In this document: positions 1 to 6,793 of the stretch, piece after piece
How positions within the stretch are numbered: position 1 is the stretch's first letter
How the letters are laid out: each line of letters begins with the position of its first letter
From: Comamonadaceae bacterium
GTDB taxonomy: Bacteria > Pseudomonadota > Gammaproteobacteria > Burkholderiales > Burkholderiaceae_C
NCBI GenBank assembly: GCA_947478935.1
Contig: CANJXV010000085.1
Location: forward strand, 1 to 9,334
Length of the DNA stretch: 9,334 nucleotides
Direction of reading: 5' to 3'
The notes under the pieces: generated by a model
Told to the model about the DNA's origin: nothing
What the model saw: only the letters and a program-made list of their open reading frames with translations
The model's database searches: none
Program-made: the position numbers and the translations under genes

Positions 1-2541
1 GCCCTGGACCAACTCGAATACCCCAATGGCATGAGCATCATCGCCCGCACCGCCGGTATTGGCCGCAGCGCGCCGGAATTGCAGTGGGACCTGAACTACC
101 TGCTCAAACTCTGGAACGCCATCGACGGTGCAGCCAAAAGCGGCAAAGGCGCTTTCCTGATTTACCAAGAATCCAGCCTGGTTATTCGCGCCATCCGCGA
201 CTACTTTAATCACGACATCGGCGACATCCTGATCGACACCGACGATGTCTATGAACAAGCCCAGCAGTTCATGGCCCACGTCATGCCCGAGCATGCGGCC
301 CGTGTAAAGCGCTACCGTGACGATGCGCCCTTGTTCAGCCGCTTCCAAATCGAACACCAAATCGAATCGGCCTACGCCCGCACCGTGCAACTGCCCAGTG
401 GCGGCGCTATCGTGATCGACCACACCGAAGCACTGGTCAGCGTGGACGTGAACTCGGCGCGCGCTATTAAAGGCGGCGACATTGAAGAAACCGCCACCCG
501 CACCAACTTGGAAGCCGCCGACGAAGTAGCGCGCCAGATGCGCTTACGCGACTTGGGTGGCCTTATCGTGATCGACTTTATCGATATGGAAGAAAGCCGC
601 AACCGCCGCGAAGTGGAAAGCCGCTTACGCGACGCACTGCGCCAAGACCGCGCCCGCGTGCAATTTGGCACCATCAGCAAATTCGGCCTGATGGAAATGA
701 GCCGCCAGCGTTTGCGCCCGGCCCTGTCCGAAGGCGCCTCCATCCCGTGCCCGCGCTGCGGCGGTTCCGGCCATATCCGCGACACCGAGTCCAGCGCGCT
801 GCAAATTTTGCGCATCATCCAAGAAGAATCACTCAAGGACAACACCGCTTCGGTACTGTGCCAGGTGCCGGTGGAAGTGGCCTCCTTCCTGCTCAATGAA
901 AAGCGCACGGAGATTGCCAAGATCGAGCTCAAACAGCGCATCAACGTGCTGATGGTCCCCAACAAAACGCTAGAAACGCCCAACTACAAGCTCGAACGCC
1001 TAAAACACGACGACCCGCGCCTGGACCACATCGAAGCCAGCTACAAAATGGCTGACACCATAGAGGATCCGACCTCGGTGACGCGCCGCTCGCAAGAGCC
1101 AACCAATAAGCAAACGCCGGTGATCAAAGGCGTCTTGCCAGACGCGCCCGCGCCCCAAGCCGCACCGCGCGCTGAAGCAGCGCCCAAAGCAGCGGCACCC
1201 GCGCGCATCGCACCGGCTGCGCCAGCGGCCGTTGCACCGCCAGCCCAGCAAGGCTTTTTCTCTTGGCTCAAGAGCTTATTTTCTTCCGCGCCTGCGGCAC
1301 CCCTGGATAGCAAACCGGCCGCGCCCAAAGCCGACGAGCGCCGAGATGGTCGCCCCCCGCGTGAGGGCGGTCGTGAAAGCCAAGGAGGTGGAGCACGCGG
1401 CGAAGGCCGTGGCGAAGGACGCAATAGCCGTGGCGGACGCGCTGGACGTGGTGGCGAACGCGGCGGTGAACGTAGCGGCCAACGCGAGCGTTTTGATGCC
1501 GAAGGAAAACCGCTGGCAGCAGGCGAGAACGCCCTGGGCGTAGGTGTGGATGCCAACGGCGCCGAGAGCCCGCGCCCCGCACGCGGACGCGGCGGACGCA
1601 ATAGTGAACGCGCAGAGCGTGGTGAGCGTGGTGAGCGCGGCGAACGTACCGAGCGCTCTGAGAATGGCGAACGCCAGGCTGATCGCACTGGCGACCCGGC
1701 TGCGCAAACCGACGCCAACGGCAATGACAACGGGCCCCGTGAAGGCCGCGAAGGTCGTGAAGGCGGACGCAGCCGTGGCGGCCGTGGCCGCCGCAATGAC
1801 CGTGGCCCGCGTTTGGACGAAGCCGGTAACCCGATTCCTGCGGCCCAAGGCCAGGACGAAGCCAATGGACAGGCGACCGCTGAGGGAGCACGCGAAGGCG
1901 CCGATAACCGTGACAGCAATGGCCGCCGCTCACGCGACCGCTATGGCCGCGAGCGTGGCCCGCGCGGTGGCCGCGATGCCGGTGCGGAAAGCCAAGAAGA
2001 GCAAACCCCAAGCAACTTCGAGACACGCCAACCGGAGCGTGTAAGCCAAGACGGCGATGCGCCGGTGCGTTCGTATTTCACGCAATCCTCCACAGCACCG
2101 GTGAGTACACCGGAAACGGCCCAGGACAGCCATGCAGCAGCTGGCCCCGCGGCTGCGGCCGACACGGTTTCTAACACTGCGGATCAGGCCGACACGGCTC
2201 GTCACACTACGGAGCAGGCCGATACAGCTGCGCACGCTGTAGCGCCGAGCCAGGCAACACCAGCACCAGCACCAGCAGCCACGGTTTCACCTGCCATGCC
2301 AGCCGTCAGCGCGTTTGTATTGCCAGTTGAAAATCTGGTGACCGTGGCGCAAAGCTCCGGCTTGCAATGGGTGAACTCGGATCCGCAAAAAATTGCTGCT
2401 GTTCAAGCGGCCATTGCAGCAGAGTCCACCCCAGTGCATGTGCCGCGCGAGCGTCCCGCACCGGTGGTGCTGGACGATGCGCCGCTGGTCTTGGTAGAGA
2501 CCAAGCGCGACTTAGGCCAGATCCAATTGCCTATCGCCTAA
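1..2541 (+). CDS. rne: Ribonuclease E, 3' part (5' end outside window)
   Basis: This is the essential endonuclease that cuts single-stranded AU-rich RNA in mRNA decay and in rRNA/tRNA processing, and scaffolds the degradosome at the inner membrane. The frame is open from base 1, so the ATG at 31 is internal. Aligning by eye with E. coli RNase E, about 154 N-terminal residues (including most of the S1 domain) are missing, giving a full protein near 1000 aa. Visible are the 5'-sensor segment RTAG (Arg codon 46-48, Thr 49-51), the Mg-binding aspartates at 445-447 (SVDVN) and 574-576 (VIDFID), equivalent to E. coli D303 and D346, and the CPRC zinc-link with cysteines at 748-750 and 757-759 (C404/C407). 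After about 1060 the protein is low-complexity: Ala/Pro linker, a GFFSWLKSLFSS helix, an Arg/Gly/Glu-rich tract (about 1333-1990), an Ala/Thr/Pro region, then a compact C-terminal segment. RNase G is excluded by the long tail. Catalytic residues look intact. Confidence 0.97.
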   Translation, partial: ALDQLEYPNGMSIIARTAGIGRSAPELQWDLNYLLKLWNAIDGAAKSGKGAFLIYQESSLVIRAIRDYFNHDIGDILIDTDDVYEQAQQFMAHVMPEHAARVKRYRDDAPLFSRFQIEHQIESAYARTVQLPSGGAIVIDHTEALVSVDVNSARAIKGGDIEETATRTNLEAADEVARQMRLRDLGGLIVIDFIDMEESRNRREVESRLRDALRQDRARVQFGTISKFGLMEMSRQRLRPALSEGASIPCPRCGGSGHIRDTESSALQILRIIQEESLKDNTASVLCQVPVEVASFLLNEKRTEIAKIELKQRINVLMVPNKTLETPNYKLERLKHDDPRLDHIEASYKMADTIEDPTSVTRRSQEPTNKQTPVIKGVLPDAPAPQAAPRAEAAPKAAAPARIAPAAPAAVAPPAQQGFFSWLKSLFSSAPAAPLDSKPAAPKADERRDGRPPREGGRESQGGGARGEGRGEGRNSRGGRAGRGGERGGERSGQRERFDAEGKPLAAGENALGVGVDANGAESPRPARGRGGRNSERAERGERGERGERTERSENGERQADRTGDPAAQTDANGNDNGPREGREGREGGRSRGGRGRRNDRGPRLDEAGNPIPAAQGQDEANGQATAEGAREGADNRDSNGRRSRDRYGRERGPRGGRDAGAESQEEQTPSNFETRQPERVSQDGDAPVRSYFTQSSTAPVSTPETAQDSHAAAGPAAAADTVSNTADQADTARHTTEQADTAAHAVAPSQATPAPAPAATVSPAMPAVSAFVLPVENLVTVAQSSGLQWVNSDPQKIAAVQAAIAAESTPVHVPRERPAPVVLDDAPLVLVETKRDLGQIQLPIA
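1252..1287 (+). other. Predicted amphipathic membrane-targeting helix in RNase E
   Basis: The codons read GFFSWLKSLFSS, flanked by long Ala/Pro-rich disordered sequence. Hydrophobic residues (F, F, W, L, L, F) lie on one side with a single Lys and several Ser on the other. E. coli RNase E has a similar short helix just after its catalytic half (segment A, around residues 565-585, containing FFGALKALFSG) that binds the inner membrane. Matching position and pattern support the same role here, but this is inferred from likeness. Confidence 0.7.
1333..1989 (+). other. Arg/Gly/Glu-rich disordered RNA-binding tract of RNase E
   Basis: About 220 codons composed mainly of Arg, Gly, Glu, Asp, Asn and Ala, with RGG-like clusters (SRGGRAGRGGERGGER, SRGGRGRR, RGPRGGRD). 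In E. coli the corresponding C-terminal half has arginine-rich RNA-binding segments, and betaproteobacterial enzymes carry comparable tracts. The composition predicts an unfolded, positively patched segment that binds RNA and possibly partner helicases. No specific partner-binding site can be identified by eye. The low complexity also creates long spurious open frames on both strands. Confidence 0.75.
1603..1656 (+). repeat. Nine-base tandem repeat encoding xER tripeptides
   Basis: Six consecutive 9-base units encode SER, AER, GER, GER, GER and TER. The central units at 1621-1647 differ only at third codon positions (ggtgagcgt, ggtgagcgc, ggcgaacgt). A seventh related unit (GER) follows at 1666-1674 after SEN. 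The unit length is a multiple of three, so copy changes would keep the frame. It lies inside the Arg-rich tract of RNase E. Confidence 0.85.
2158..2247 (+). repeat. Three imperfect 30-base tandem repeats in the RNase E tail
   Basis: Three successive 10-codon units read ADTVSNTADQ, ADTARHTTEQ and ADTAAHAVAP. The first two share gccgacacgg at the start and end in cag; the third is more diverged. The repeat is in frame, lies in the Ala/Thr-rich linker before the conserved C-terminal segment, and probably arose by local duplication. A short (accagc)3 run follows at 2259-2276. Confidence 0.8.
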
Positions 2542-2573
2542 AGCGCAGCACTAGAGCAGTCTTGGCTGCTACA

Positions 2574-2609
2574 AAAAAGTAAAGGGCGCTACGGTGCCCT
2601 TTACTTTTT
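2574..2609. terminator. Bidirectional intrinsic terminator between rne and hemY
   Basis: The left arm aaaaagtaaagggc (2574-2587) pairs perfectly with gccctttacttttt (2596-2609), a 14-bp stem. The inner bases continue with a G-T wobble and a C-G pair closing a TACG loop (2590-2593), so the RNA would carry a cUACGg tetraloop of the very stable UNCG class. An A-run on the left and a T-run on the right give a U-tract on either transcript. It lies 32 bases after the rne stop and about 115 bases past the hemY stop, between convergent genes, so it probably serves both. A weaker 5-bp hairpin (2555-2570) precedes it. Confidence 0.9.
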
Positions 2610-2723
2610 GCACCAGGAGCGTTTGCAAAACTCGCAATCCCTAATCGCTCGATCGCGAGGCTAAAAAAGTGCGTGGACTGCTGATTACCTAGGGCGCCAA
2701 TGCGTCACCGGTGGCCAATGTGA

Positions 2724-3959
2724 TTAATCGTTACGCTGTGCCAGCGTAGCAAGTATGCGCTGGGCGTCGCCTTTGATTTCCGGGTCGGGAGTGGTGGCTA
2801 TGCATTGGCGCAACAGATGTTGGGCCTTGCCCCACAAACTAAGGCGTACGCACATCACGGCGGCCAGGTATTGCAAGAGCGGGTCGCGCGCCTGGGCGCG
2901 CTGAGCAGCTTCGATGCGCGACACCCATTTGACATCGGGGGCGTCGTGCTGAGGCAACAAGCCCGCCTCCAGAACGCGGACTAGGCGCATACGCTGCAAG
3001 GGCCTTAAGGCCGTGGCGTCCTGCAGCATGCGCTCCCAAACCGGCAGCAGCCATTGGCGCGATTGCGCAGCTTCACCGCCCTTGGACAGCCAATGCTTGG
3101 CCATTCCCAGCGCCACGTCCGGCAAGGTGCGCTCTTCGTCGTCCAGGAAATCCCAGGCCGTCAATATCTGGCTCGAATCCTGACCGGCATACAACAATTC
3201 GAGCGCCAGCGCCTGTGAGATGCTGGCGCCGCTGCTGGCCGACACAGCCCGATGTTTGACGAGTAATCGCACAGTTTCCAAAGCCACTGCGTTTTCGCCC
3301 TGCATGCGCGCCACCCGGAAACGCAATCTCAGCGCCGCCGTGCGCCGGGCCGCGCCCTGGGGCAGGCGCTCCAGCCACTGCGAAGCAGCCGATGCGTCGT
3401 GGTCGTCCAGCGCCCAGCGCGCAGCGCGCATGAAAAAGCCTTCCTGCGTGGCGCTGACTTCGGGGTTGTTCAATAACTCGGTGGCTTGCTGAAAATGCTT
3501 TTCGCGCAGATTGTTGTCTCGCACCGCATGCGCACTCTCGGCAGCGATCAAATGCAACATGGCTTGGATACGCAAACTGCGCCCCTGCGATTCATCTTTG
3601 GCATCTGGGCGGGTGTGCATGGCCAGCGCGTATTCGGCCGCTTTGCGTGCGCGTACAAAACGACCAGCCACCAAATGCGCCAGCGCATCGACCAGCGAGC
3701 TTTGCACCAATCGCTCTTTTTGCTGCAAACGCCAGCGCCGGGCTTGGCCGGGAATACCTGCAAATGCGTCCAAGGTACCAAGCGCCAAATGCAAAACCAC
3801 AAATAACGCCAGCAACGCCAGCAATACTAAATTAAGCGACAAGTCCACCCGGTAGGGCGGCCAGAAAAGGGTCACGGTGCCAGGGTTCCCAGCGGCGAAC
3901 AAGGCGCTGCCAACGGCAATGCCGAACAAAGCCAGCAGCCACAAGACAGCGCGTACCAC
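2724..3959 (-). CDS. hemY: HemY, inner-membrane TPR protein of the haem operon
   Basis: A 411-aa protein of the proteobacterial HemY family (E. coli about 400 aa), unrelated to the Bacillus protoporphyrinogen oxidase of the same name. Two hydrophobic segments, about residues 4-24 and 41-63, flank a short loop with NPGTVTLFWPPYRVDL, the typical HemY N-terminal module. The remainder is soluble, helical and rich in Ala, Leu and Arg, consistent with tetratricopeptide-like repeats. Its exact role in haem synthesis is not established; a scaffold or regulatory function near the porphyrin enzymes is the usual suggestion. It is last in the operon. The start is GTG at 3959-3957, 2 nt after the hemX TAA; a G-rich stretch inside the hemX end could act as a weak ribosome-binding site. 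The hydrophobic N-terminus begins right there, so no longer start is needed. The stop is TAA at 2726-2724. Confidence 0.92.
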   Translation of the reverse strand: MVRAVLWLLALFGIAVGSALFAAGNPGTVTLFWPPYRVDLSLNLVLLALLALFVVLHLALGTLDAFAGIPGQARRWRLQQKERLVQSSLVDALAHLVAGRFVRARKAAEYALAMHTRPDAKDESQGRSLRIQAMLHLIAAESAHAVRDNNLREKHFQQATELLNNPEVSATQEGFFMRAARWALDDHDASAASQWLERLPQGAARRTAALRLRFRVARMQGENAVALETVRLLVKHRAVSASSGASISQALALELLYAGQDSSQILTAWDFLDDEERTLPDVALGMAKHWLSKGGEAAQSRQWLLPVWERMLQDATALRPLQRMRLVRVLEAGLLPQHDAPDVKWVSRIEAAQRAQARDPLLQYLAAVMCVRLSLWGKAQHLLRQCIATTPDPEIKGDAQRILATLAQRND

Positions 3960-3961
3960 CT

Positions 3962-5011
3962 TTAGCGCCCCGCTGCCGCCGTGGACAGCGCAGCCAGGGT
4001 CTCGTCCACCCGGGGCACATCCAAGGTGCGCATCTTGGTTTGCACTTGCTGCAAGAGCGAAGCGGCAGTTTGTGTTTTACGCGACTGCGGCGCAAAGTAA
4101 CGCGTCAGGCTTTGCGCAGCAGCAGCGACATCGGCCCGCGCCGGACCGATCTGGCGCGCCATCAAGCCCAGGCGTGCATTCAGAATGCGCAGCTTGAAAT
4201 TTTCTCGCACGAAAAATGATTGTTCAGGTGATAAAAGCGCGGCCTCGGGCTCGTTGATTTTGCTCACGCGCACCAGGCTTTTGGCTTCTTCGCGCAGCAC
4301 CGCCAAAACGCGCAGCCACCAATCGCCCACCGCTTCCTGCGGATTGCGCGCCAACGTGTCCGCAGGCGCAGTTTGACCCACGGCATTGGCCAGGGGCAAT
4401 TCATCGGCTAACAAGACCAATTCGTCCAGTTGCAGCAACAAGCCCGGGGTGTCCGACAGCGGCGTGTTCTGCACGCGCGCTATGTCGCGGGCGATGGCGC
4501 GTTGCAGTGGGGCTAGGCGCGGCTGCGCGGCACGCCCCAGCCGCACATCGGCCATTTTCAGCGCCGACACCAAAGGCTCGATGCTGCCGGTCAGTTGCGC
4601 TTGCTGCTGCGCCAGGCGCACTGCCGCTTCGATGTCCACCACCAAATTTTCATCGCGCGAGCGCGAGAGGCTTTGAATCAATTCCTCCACCTGCGCGCGC
4701 TGCAGCGCCACTTCGGTGAGTCTGGCATCAGTAACCGCAAGCTTTGCAGCCGTCTCCATCGCCAAATCGCGCGCTTGGTGGGCGCTGGTTTTAGCATCGG
4801 TACTTTGACCCACGGCATCGGCACTTTGGCGTGCCAGGTTTTCCTGCATGCCACGCACTTTTTGCCACAAGAGCACGCAAGCCATCAGGGCAACAACGGC
4901 AATCAATGCACTCAGGTACAGCCACCATACTGGCGTATCCGAAGGTGGTGATAGCGGGGGTACAGGCGCTACCGGTTCAGGTGGAGTTGCTTCGTCGGCG
5001 GCGCTGGTCAT
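3962..5011 (-). CDS. hemX: HemX family membrane protein
   Basis: A 349-aa HemX-family protein, often labelled uroporphyrinogen-III C-methyltransferase; that label is doubtful because no SAM-binding methyltransferase motif is visible. The order is a short Pro/Ala-rich cytoplasmic N-terminus (residues 1-27), one membrane segment (about 28-49, WWLYLSALIAVVALMACVLL), a helical region likely to form a coiled coil (about 50-130), and a periplasmic helical domain with the family's DWWLRV, SFFVRENFKLRILNARLGLMAR-type sequence. The function is unknown; fusion or clustering with hemD in other bacteria suggests work close to uroporphyrinogen III synthase. I chose the ATG at 5011-5009 because it overlaps the hemD stop as ATGA, a common coupling arrangement. 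An upstream in-frame GTG at 5035 would add eight residues and has no better ribosome site. The stop is TAA at 3964-3962. Confidence 0.9.
   Translation of the reverse strand: MTSAADEATPPEPVAPVPPLSPPSDTPVWWLYLSALIAVVALMACVLLWQKVRGMQENLARQSADAVGQSTDAKTSAHQARDLAMETAAKLAVTDARLTEVALQRAQVEELIQSLSRSRDENLVVDIEAAVRLAQQQAQLTGSIEPLVSALKMADVRLGRAAQPRLAPLQRAIARDIARVQNTPLSDTPGLLLQLDELVLLADELPLANAVGQTAPADTLARNPQEAVGDWWLRVLAVLREEAKSLVRVSKINEPEAALLSPEQSFFVRENFKLRILNARLGLMARQIGPARADVAAAAQSLTRYFAPQSRKTQTAASLLQQVQTKMRTLDVPRVDETLAALSTAAAGR
5008..5011 (-). other. ATGA overlap coupling hemD stop and hemX start
   Basis: On the minus strand the four bases ATGA contain the hemX start (5011-5009) and the hemD stop TGA (5010-5008). 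No strong Shine-Dalgarno sequence precedes it, so hemX translation probably relies on re-initiation by ribosomes finishing hemD. Confidence 0.85.
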
Positions 5012-5835
5012 GCCAGCGATTCTATCGACGCGCACAGGGCAGCCAGGCCCGGTCGGGCCAGCGCCACCTTGCCAAAACCGGCCAGCCGCGCCGCCTGCGC
5101 AATACGTGCATGCGTGGCCACCGCCTTGGCCCCGGCCCAGGTTTGCCCAGGAAAAGCCGCCAGCAAATTGCCCAGGGCCTCGGCGCTAGTCCACACCCAG
5201 ACGTCGCGGCCCTGCAGCGATTGCAAGGCGATGGCACGCTGGTCCGCAGTCCACTGCGGTGGTCTGCGCGCATAAGCCACCACATAGTCCACCTTCGCGC
5301 CGCGACCTTCTAATTGCACTGCCAACCAGTCGCGACCCTGCCCACTGGGGCTGCCGGGCGCCGTTGCATCAACGGCCTCTGATGCCTTATCGCCCCGCAC
5401 GATCAGGATCCGCGTACCTGCCTGAATTTGGGCTTCAACTTGCAACCACAAGGCTTCGGAGTCCAGGCTTTGCGCTGCGGGCGGGGGCATGTCAATGTGG
5501 CCTGCGGGTACCCCTTGCGCCAGCAAGGCCGCACGGCTACCGGGCCCGGTGACCCAGGCCCGCGGCGCCTTGCTTGCCGATGCCCACGGGCTAACTACAT
5601 CAGCAGGCCGGGCCGCAAAAAAATGGCTGACTGCATTGCTGCTTACAAACATCAAAGCGTCGTATTGAGCCAAATCTTTCCAAGCCTTGGCAAGCTGCGA
5701 CCGGTCCGGCACGGCGACGATCTCGATCATCGGGAACGCCACCGCGTCGATGCCGTTGCGCTGAATTTGTGCCGCCCACGCATCTGCCTCCTGACCTGGC
5801 CGGGTGACGATGGCGCGTAAAGTGGGCTGCGTCAT
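5008..5835 (-). CDS. hemD: Uroporphyrinogen-III synthase
   Basis: A 275-aa cytoplasmic enzyme that closes hydroxymethylbilane with inversion of ring D to give uroporphyrinogen III. The family is weakly conserved, but its landmarks are in order: an N-terminal strand with VTRP (10-13), FPMIEI (34-39), FVSSNAV (63-69), VTGPGSRAAL (95-104), ILIVRGDK (143-150), YARRPP (188-193), WTSAEAL (215-221) and THARIAQAARLAGF (241-254). This is a two-domain fold linked by two strands. The start is ATG at 5835-5833, 2 nt after the hemC TAA. The same frame is open further upstream to 6036, but that stretch lies inside hemC and has no family similarity. There is no clear Shine-Dalgarno sequence, so translation is probably coupled to hemC. 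Length is slightly above the usual 240-270 aa. Confidence 0.93.
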   Translation of the reverse strand: MTQPTLRAIVTRPGQEADAWAAQIQRNGIDAVAFPMIEIVAVPDRSQLAKAWKDLAQYDALMFVSSNAVSHFFAARPADVVSPWASASKAPRAWVTGPGSRAALLAQGVPAGHIDMPPPAAQSLDSEALWLQVEAQIQAGTRILIVRGDKASEAVDATAPGSPSGQGRDWLAVQLEGRGAKVDYVVAYARRPPQWTADQRAIALQSLQGRDVWVWTSAEALGNLLAAFPGQTWAGAKAVATHARIAQAARLAGFGKVALARPGLAALCASIESLA

Positions 5836-5837
5836 AG

Positions 5838-6746
5838 TTATGCGTTTTTCGCCACACCGGCCTGCAGCGCCTTCGCTACCTGCGTGCCCAGTGCTTCGGC
5901 CTCGTTCAGCGTGTGCACAGCGGCTTGTCCGTTCACTTGGACCAGTGGTTGCTCGCCTGCCGGGTCGCCCCAAGCGGCGTGGAGATCTAGCTTGTCGCCA
6001 GTAAACGTAGCGTGCGCGGCCAAAGGCATCGAGCAACTGCCGCCCATCAAACGGCTGACCATGCGCTCCGCCGATACCGCCAAAAACGTGGGCATATGCA
6101 GCAAATGCGAAAGTGCCTGCGCTACATCGTCGCGGCCGCTGGGGATTTCAATTCCCAGCGCACCCTGCCCGGCCGCGGGCAGCATGTGAGAAGGCTCAAA
6201 CACTTGGGCAATGCGCGAGGCCAATCCCAGCCGCTTGAGGCCAGCAGCGGCCAAAATGATGCCGTCGTACAAGCCTTCGTCCAGTTTGCGCAAGCGGGTA
6301 TCGAGGTTGCCGCGCAAAGCTTCAATTTTTAGGTCCGGGCGAATAGCGCGCAGCAAGGCCACGCGGCGCAAACTGGAGGTGCCGACCACTGCACCTTGCG
6401 GTAAGGCGTCAATCGTGGAATAGGTATTGGACACCCAGGCATCGCGCGGGTCTTCGCGCTCCATCACGCAGGCCAGCGCAAAGCCGGGAGGTAATTCCAT
6501 CGGCACGTCTTTAAGCGAATGCACCGCCAAATCGGCGCGGCCTTCTTCGAGTGCCGTTTCCAGTTCTTTGACAAACAGACCTTTGCCGCCGACTTTGCTT
6601 AGCGACCGGTCCAGAATCTGATCGCCTTTGGTCGTCATGCCCAAAAGGCTAACTTGGTGGCCTTGGGCTTGCAAAAGCGCTTGTACGTGTTCAGCCTGCC
6701 ACATGGCTAAACGGCTCTCGCGAGTGGCAATAGTGAAGTGTTGCAA
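5838..6746 (-). CDS. hemC: Porphobilinogen deaminase (hydroxymethylbilane synthase)
   Basis: A 302-aa cytoplasmic enzyme that joins four porphobilinogens into hydroxymethylbilane on a covalent dipyrromethane cofactor. Key parts are visible: IATRESRLAMWQAEHV (6-21), KVGGKGLFVKELE (51-63), HSLKDVP with catalytic Asp80 (E. coli D84), GTSSLRR with Arg127/128 (R131/R132), RGNLDTR with Arg145 and Arg151 (R149/R155), and GGSCSMP with cofactor Cys238 (C242). All key residues are present and length is normal. The start is TTG at 6746-6744: an in-frame TAG lies at 6758-6756, no ATG or GTG falls between, and the conserved IATRES block begins at residue 6. A short AGG (6757-6755), 8 nt upstream, is the only Shine-Dalgarno candidate. 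It is first gene of the hemCDXY operon and divergent from ppc. Confidence 0.96.
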   Translation of the reverse strand: MQHFTIATRESRLAMWQAEHVQALLQAQGHQVSLLGMTTKGDQILDRSLSKVGGKGLFVKELETALEEGRADLAVHSLKDVPMELPPGFALACVMEREDPRDAWVSNTYSTIDALPQGAVVGTSSLRRVALLRAIRPDLKIEALRGNLDTRLRKLDEGLYDGIILAAAGLKRLGLASRIAQVFEPSHMLPAAGQGALGIEIPSGRDDVAQALSHLLHMPTFLAVSAERMVSRLMGGSCSMPLAAHATFTGDKLDLHAAWGDPAGEQPLVQVNGQAAVHTLNEAEALGTQVAKALQAGVAKNA

Positions 6747-6752
6747 AGTCGT

Positions 6753-6781
6753 AACCTATTGGTAAACAATGTGGGCGTCAA
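6753..6781 (-). promoter_or_regulatory. Possible sigma-70 promoter for hemC (weak)
   Basis: On the minus strand TTGACG (6781-6776, five of six matches to the -35 consensus) is followed after 17 bases by TAGGTT (6758-6753, three of six matches to -10). The spacing is ideal, but the -10 is poor and overlaps the only Shine-Dalgarno candidate. Transcription would then start almost on the TTG start codon. This is only a candidate. Confidence 0.2.
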
Positions 6782-6793
6782 ACGCTGTGGGGG

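Noticed and set aside
372..983. 203-codon open frame antisense to the RNase E catalytic domain
   Set aside because: It mirrors a strongly conserved coding region; its composition (Ser/Arg-rich) is that of a codon shadow and it has no recognisable domain.
1000..2235. Several long open frames of 100-290 codons on the minus strand, and of 100-170 codons in another plus frame, across the RNase E tail
   Set aside because: They are extremely biased (Arg/Pro/Ser, Ala/Thr or His/Arg-rich), occur in all frames at once, and follow from the GC-rich low-complexity Arg/Gly/Glu coding sequence. No family resemblance or ribosome sites.
2648..2659. ctcg-atcg-cgag hairpin downstream of hemY, considered as a separate hemY terminator
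   Set aside because: The stem is only 4 bp and is not followed by a U-tract on the hem strand; the hairpin at 2574-2609 explains termination far better.
2696..2720. Direct repeat gccaatg (2696-2702, 2714-2720) flanking the palindrome caccggtg (2706-2713) beside the hemY stop
   Set aside because: Short enough to be chance; it lies at a gene end, with no inserted element between the copies that would make it a target-site duplication.
5836..6036. Upstream extension of the hemD frame to an ATG at 6036
   Set aside because: The added residues lie entirely inside hemC and are Arg-rich with no HemD similarity; the ATG at 5835, 2 nt after the hemC stop, matches the family N-terminus.
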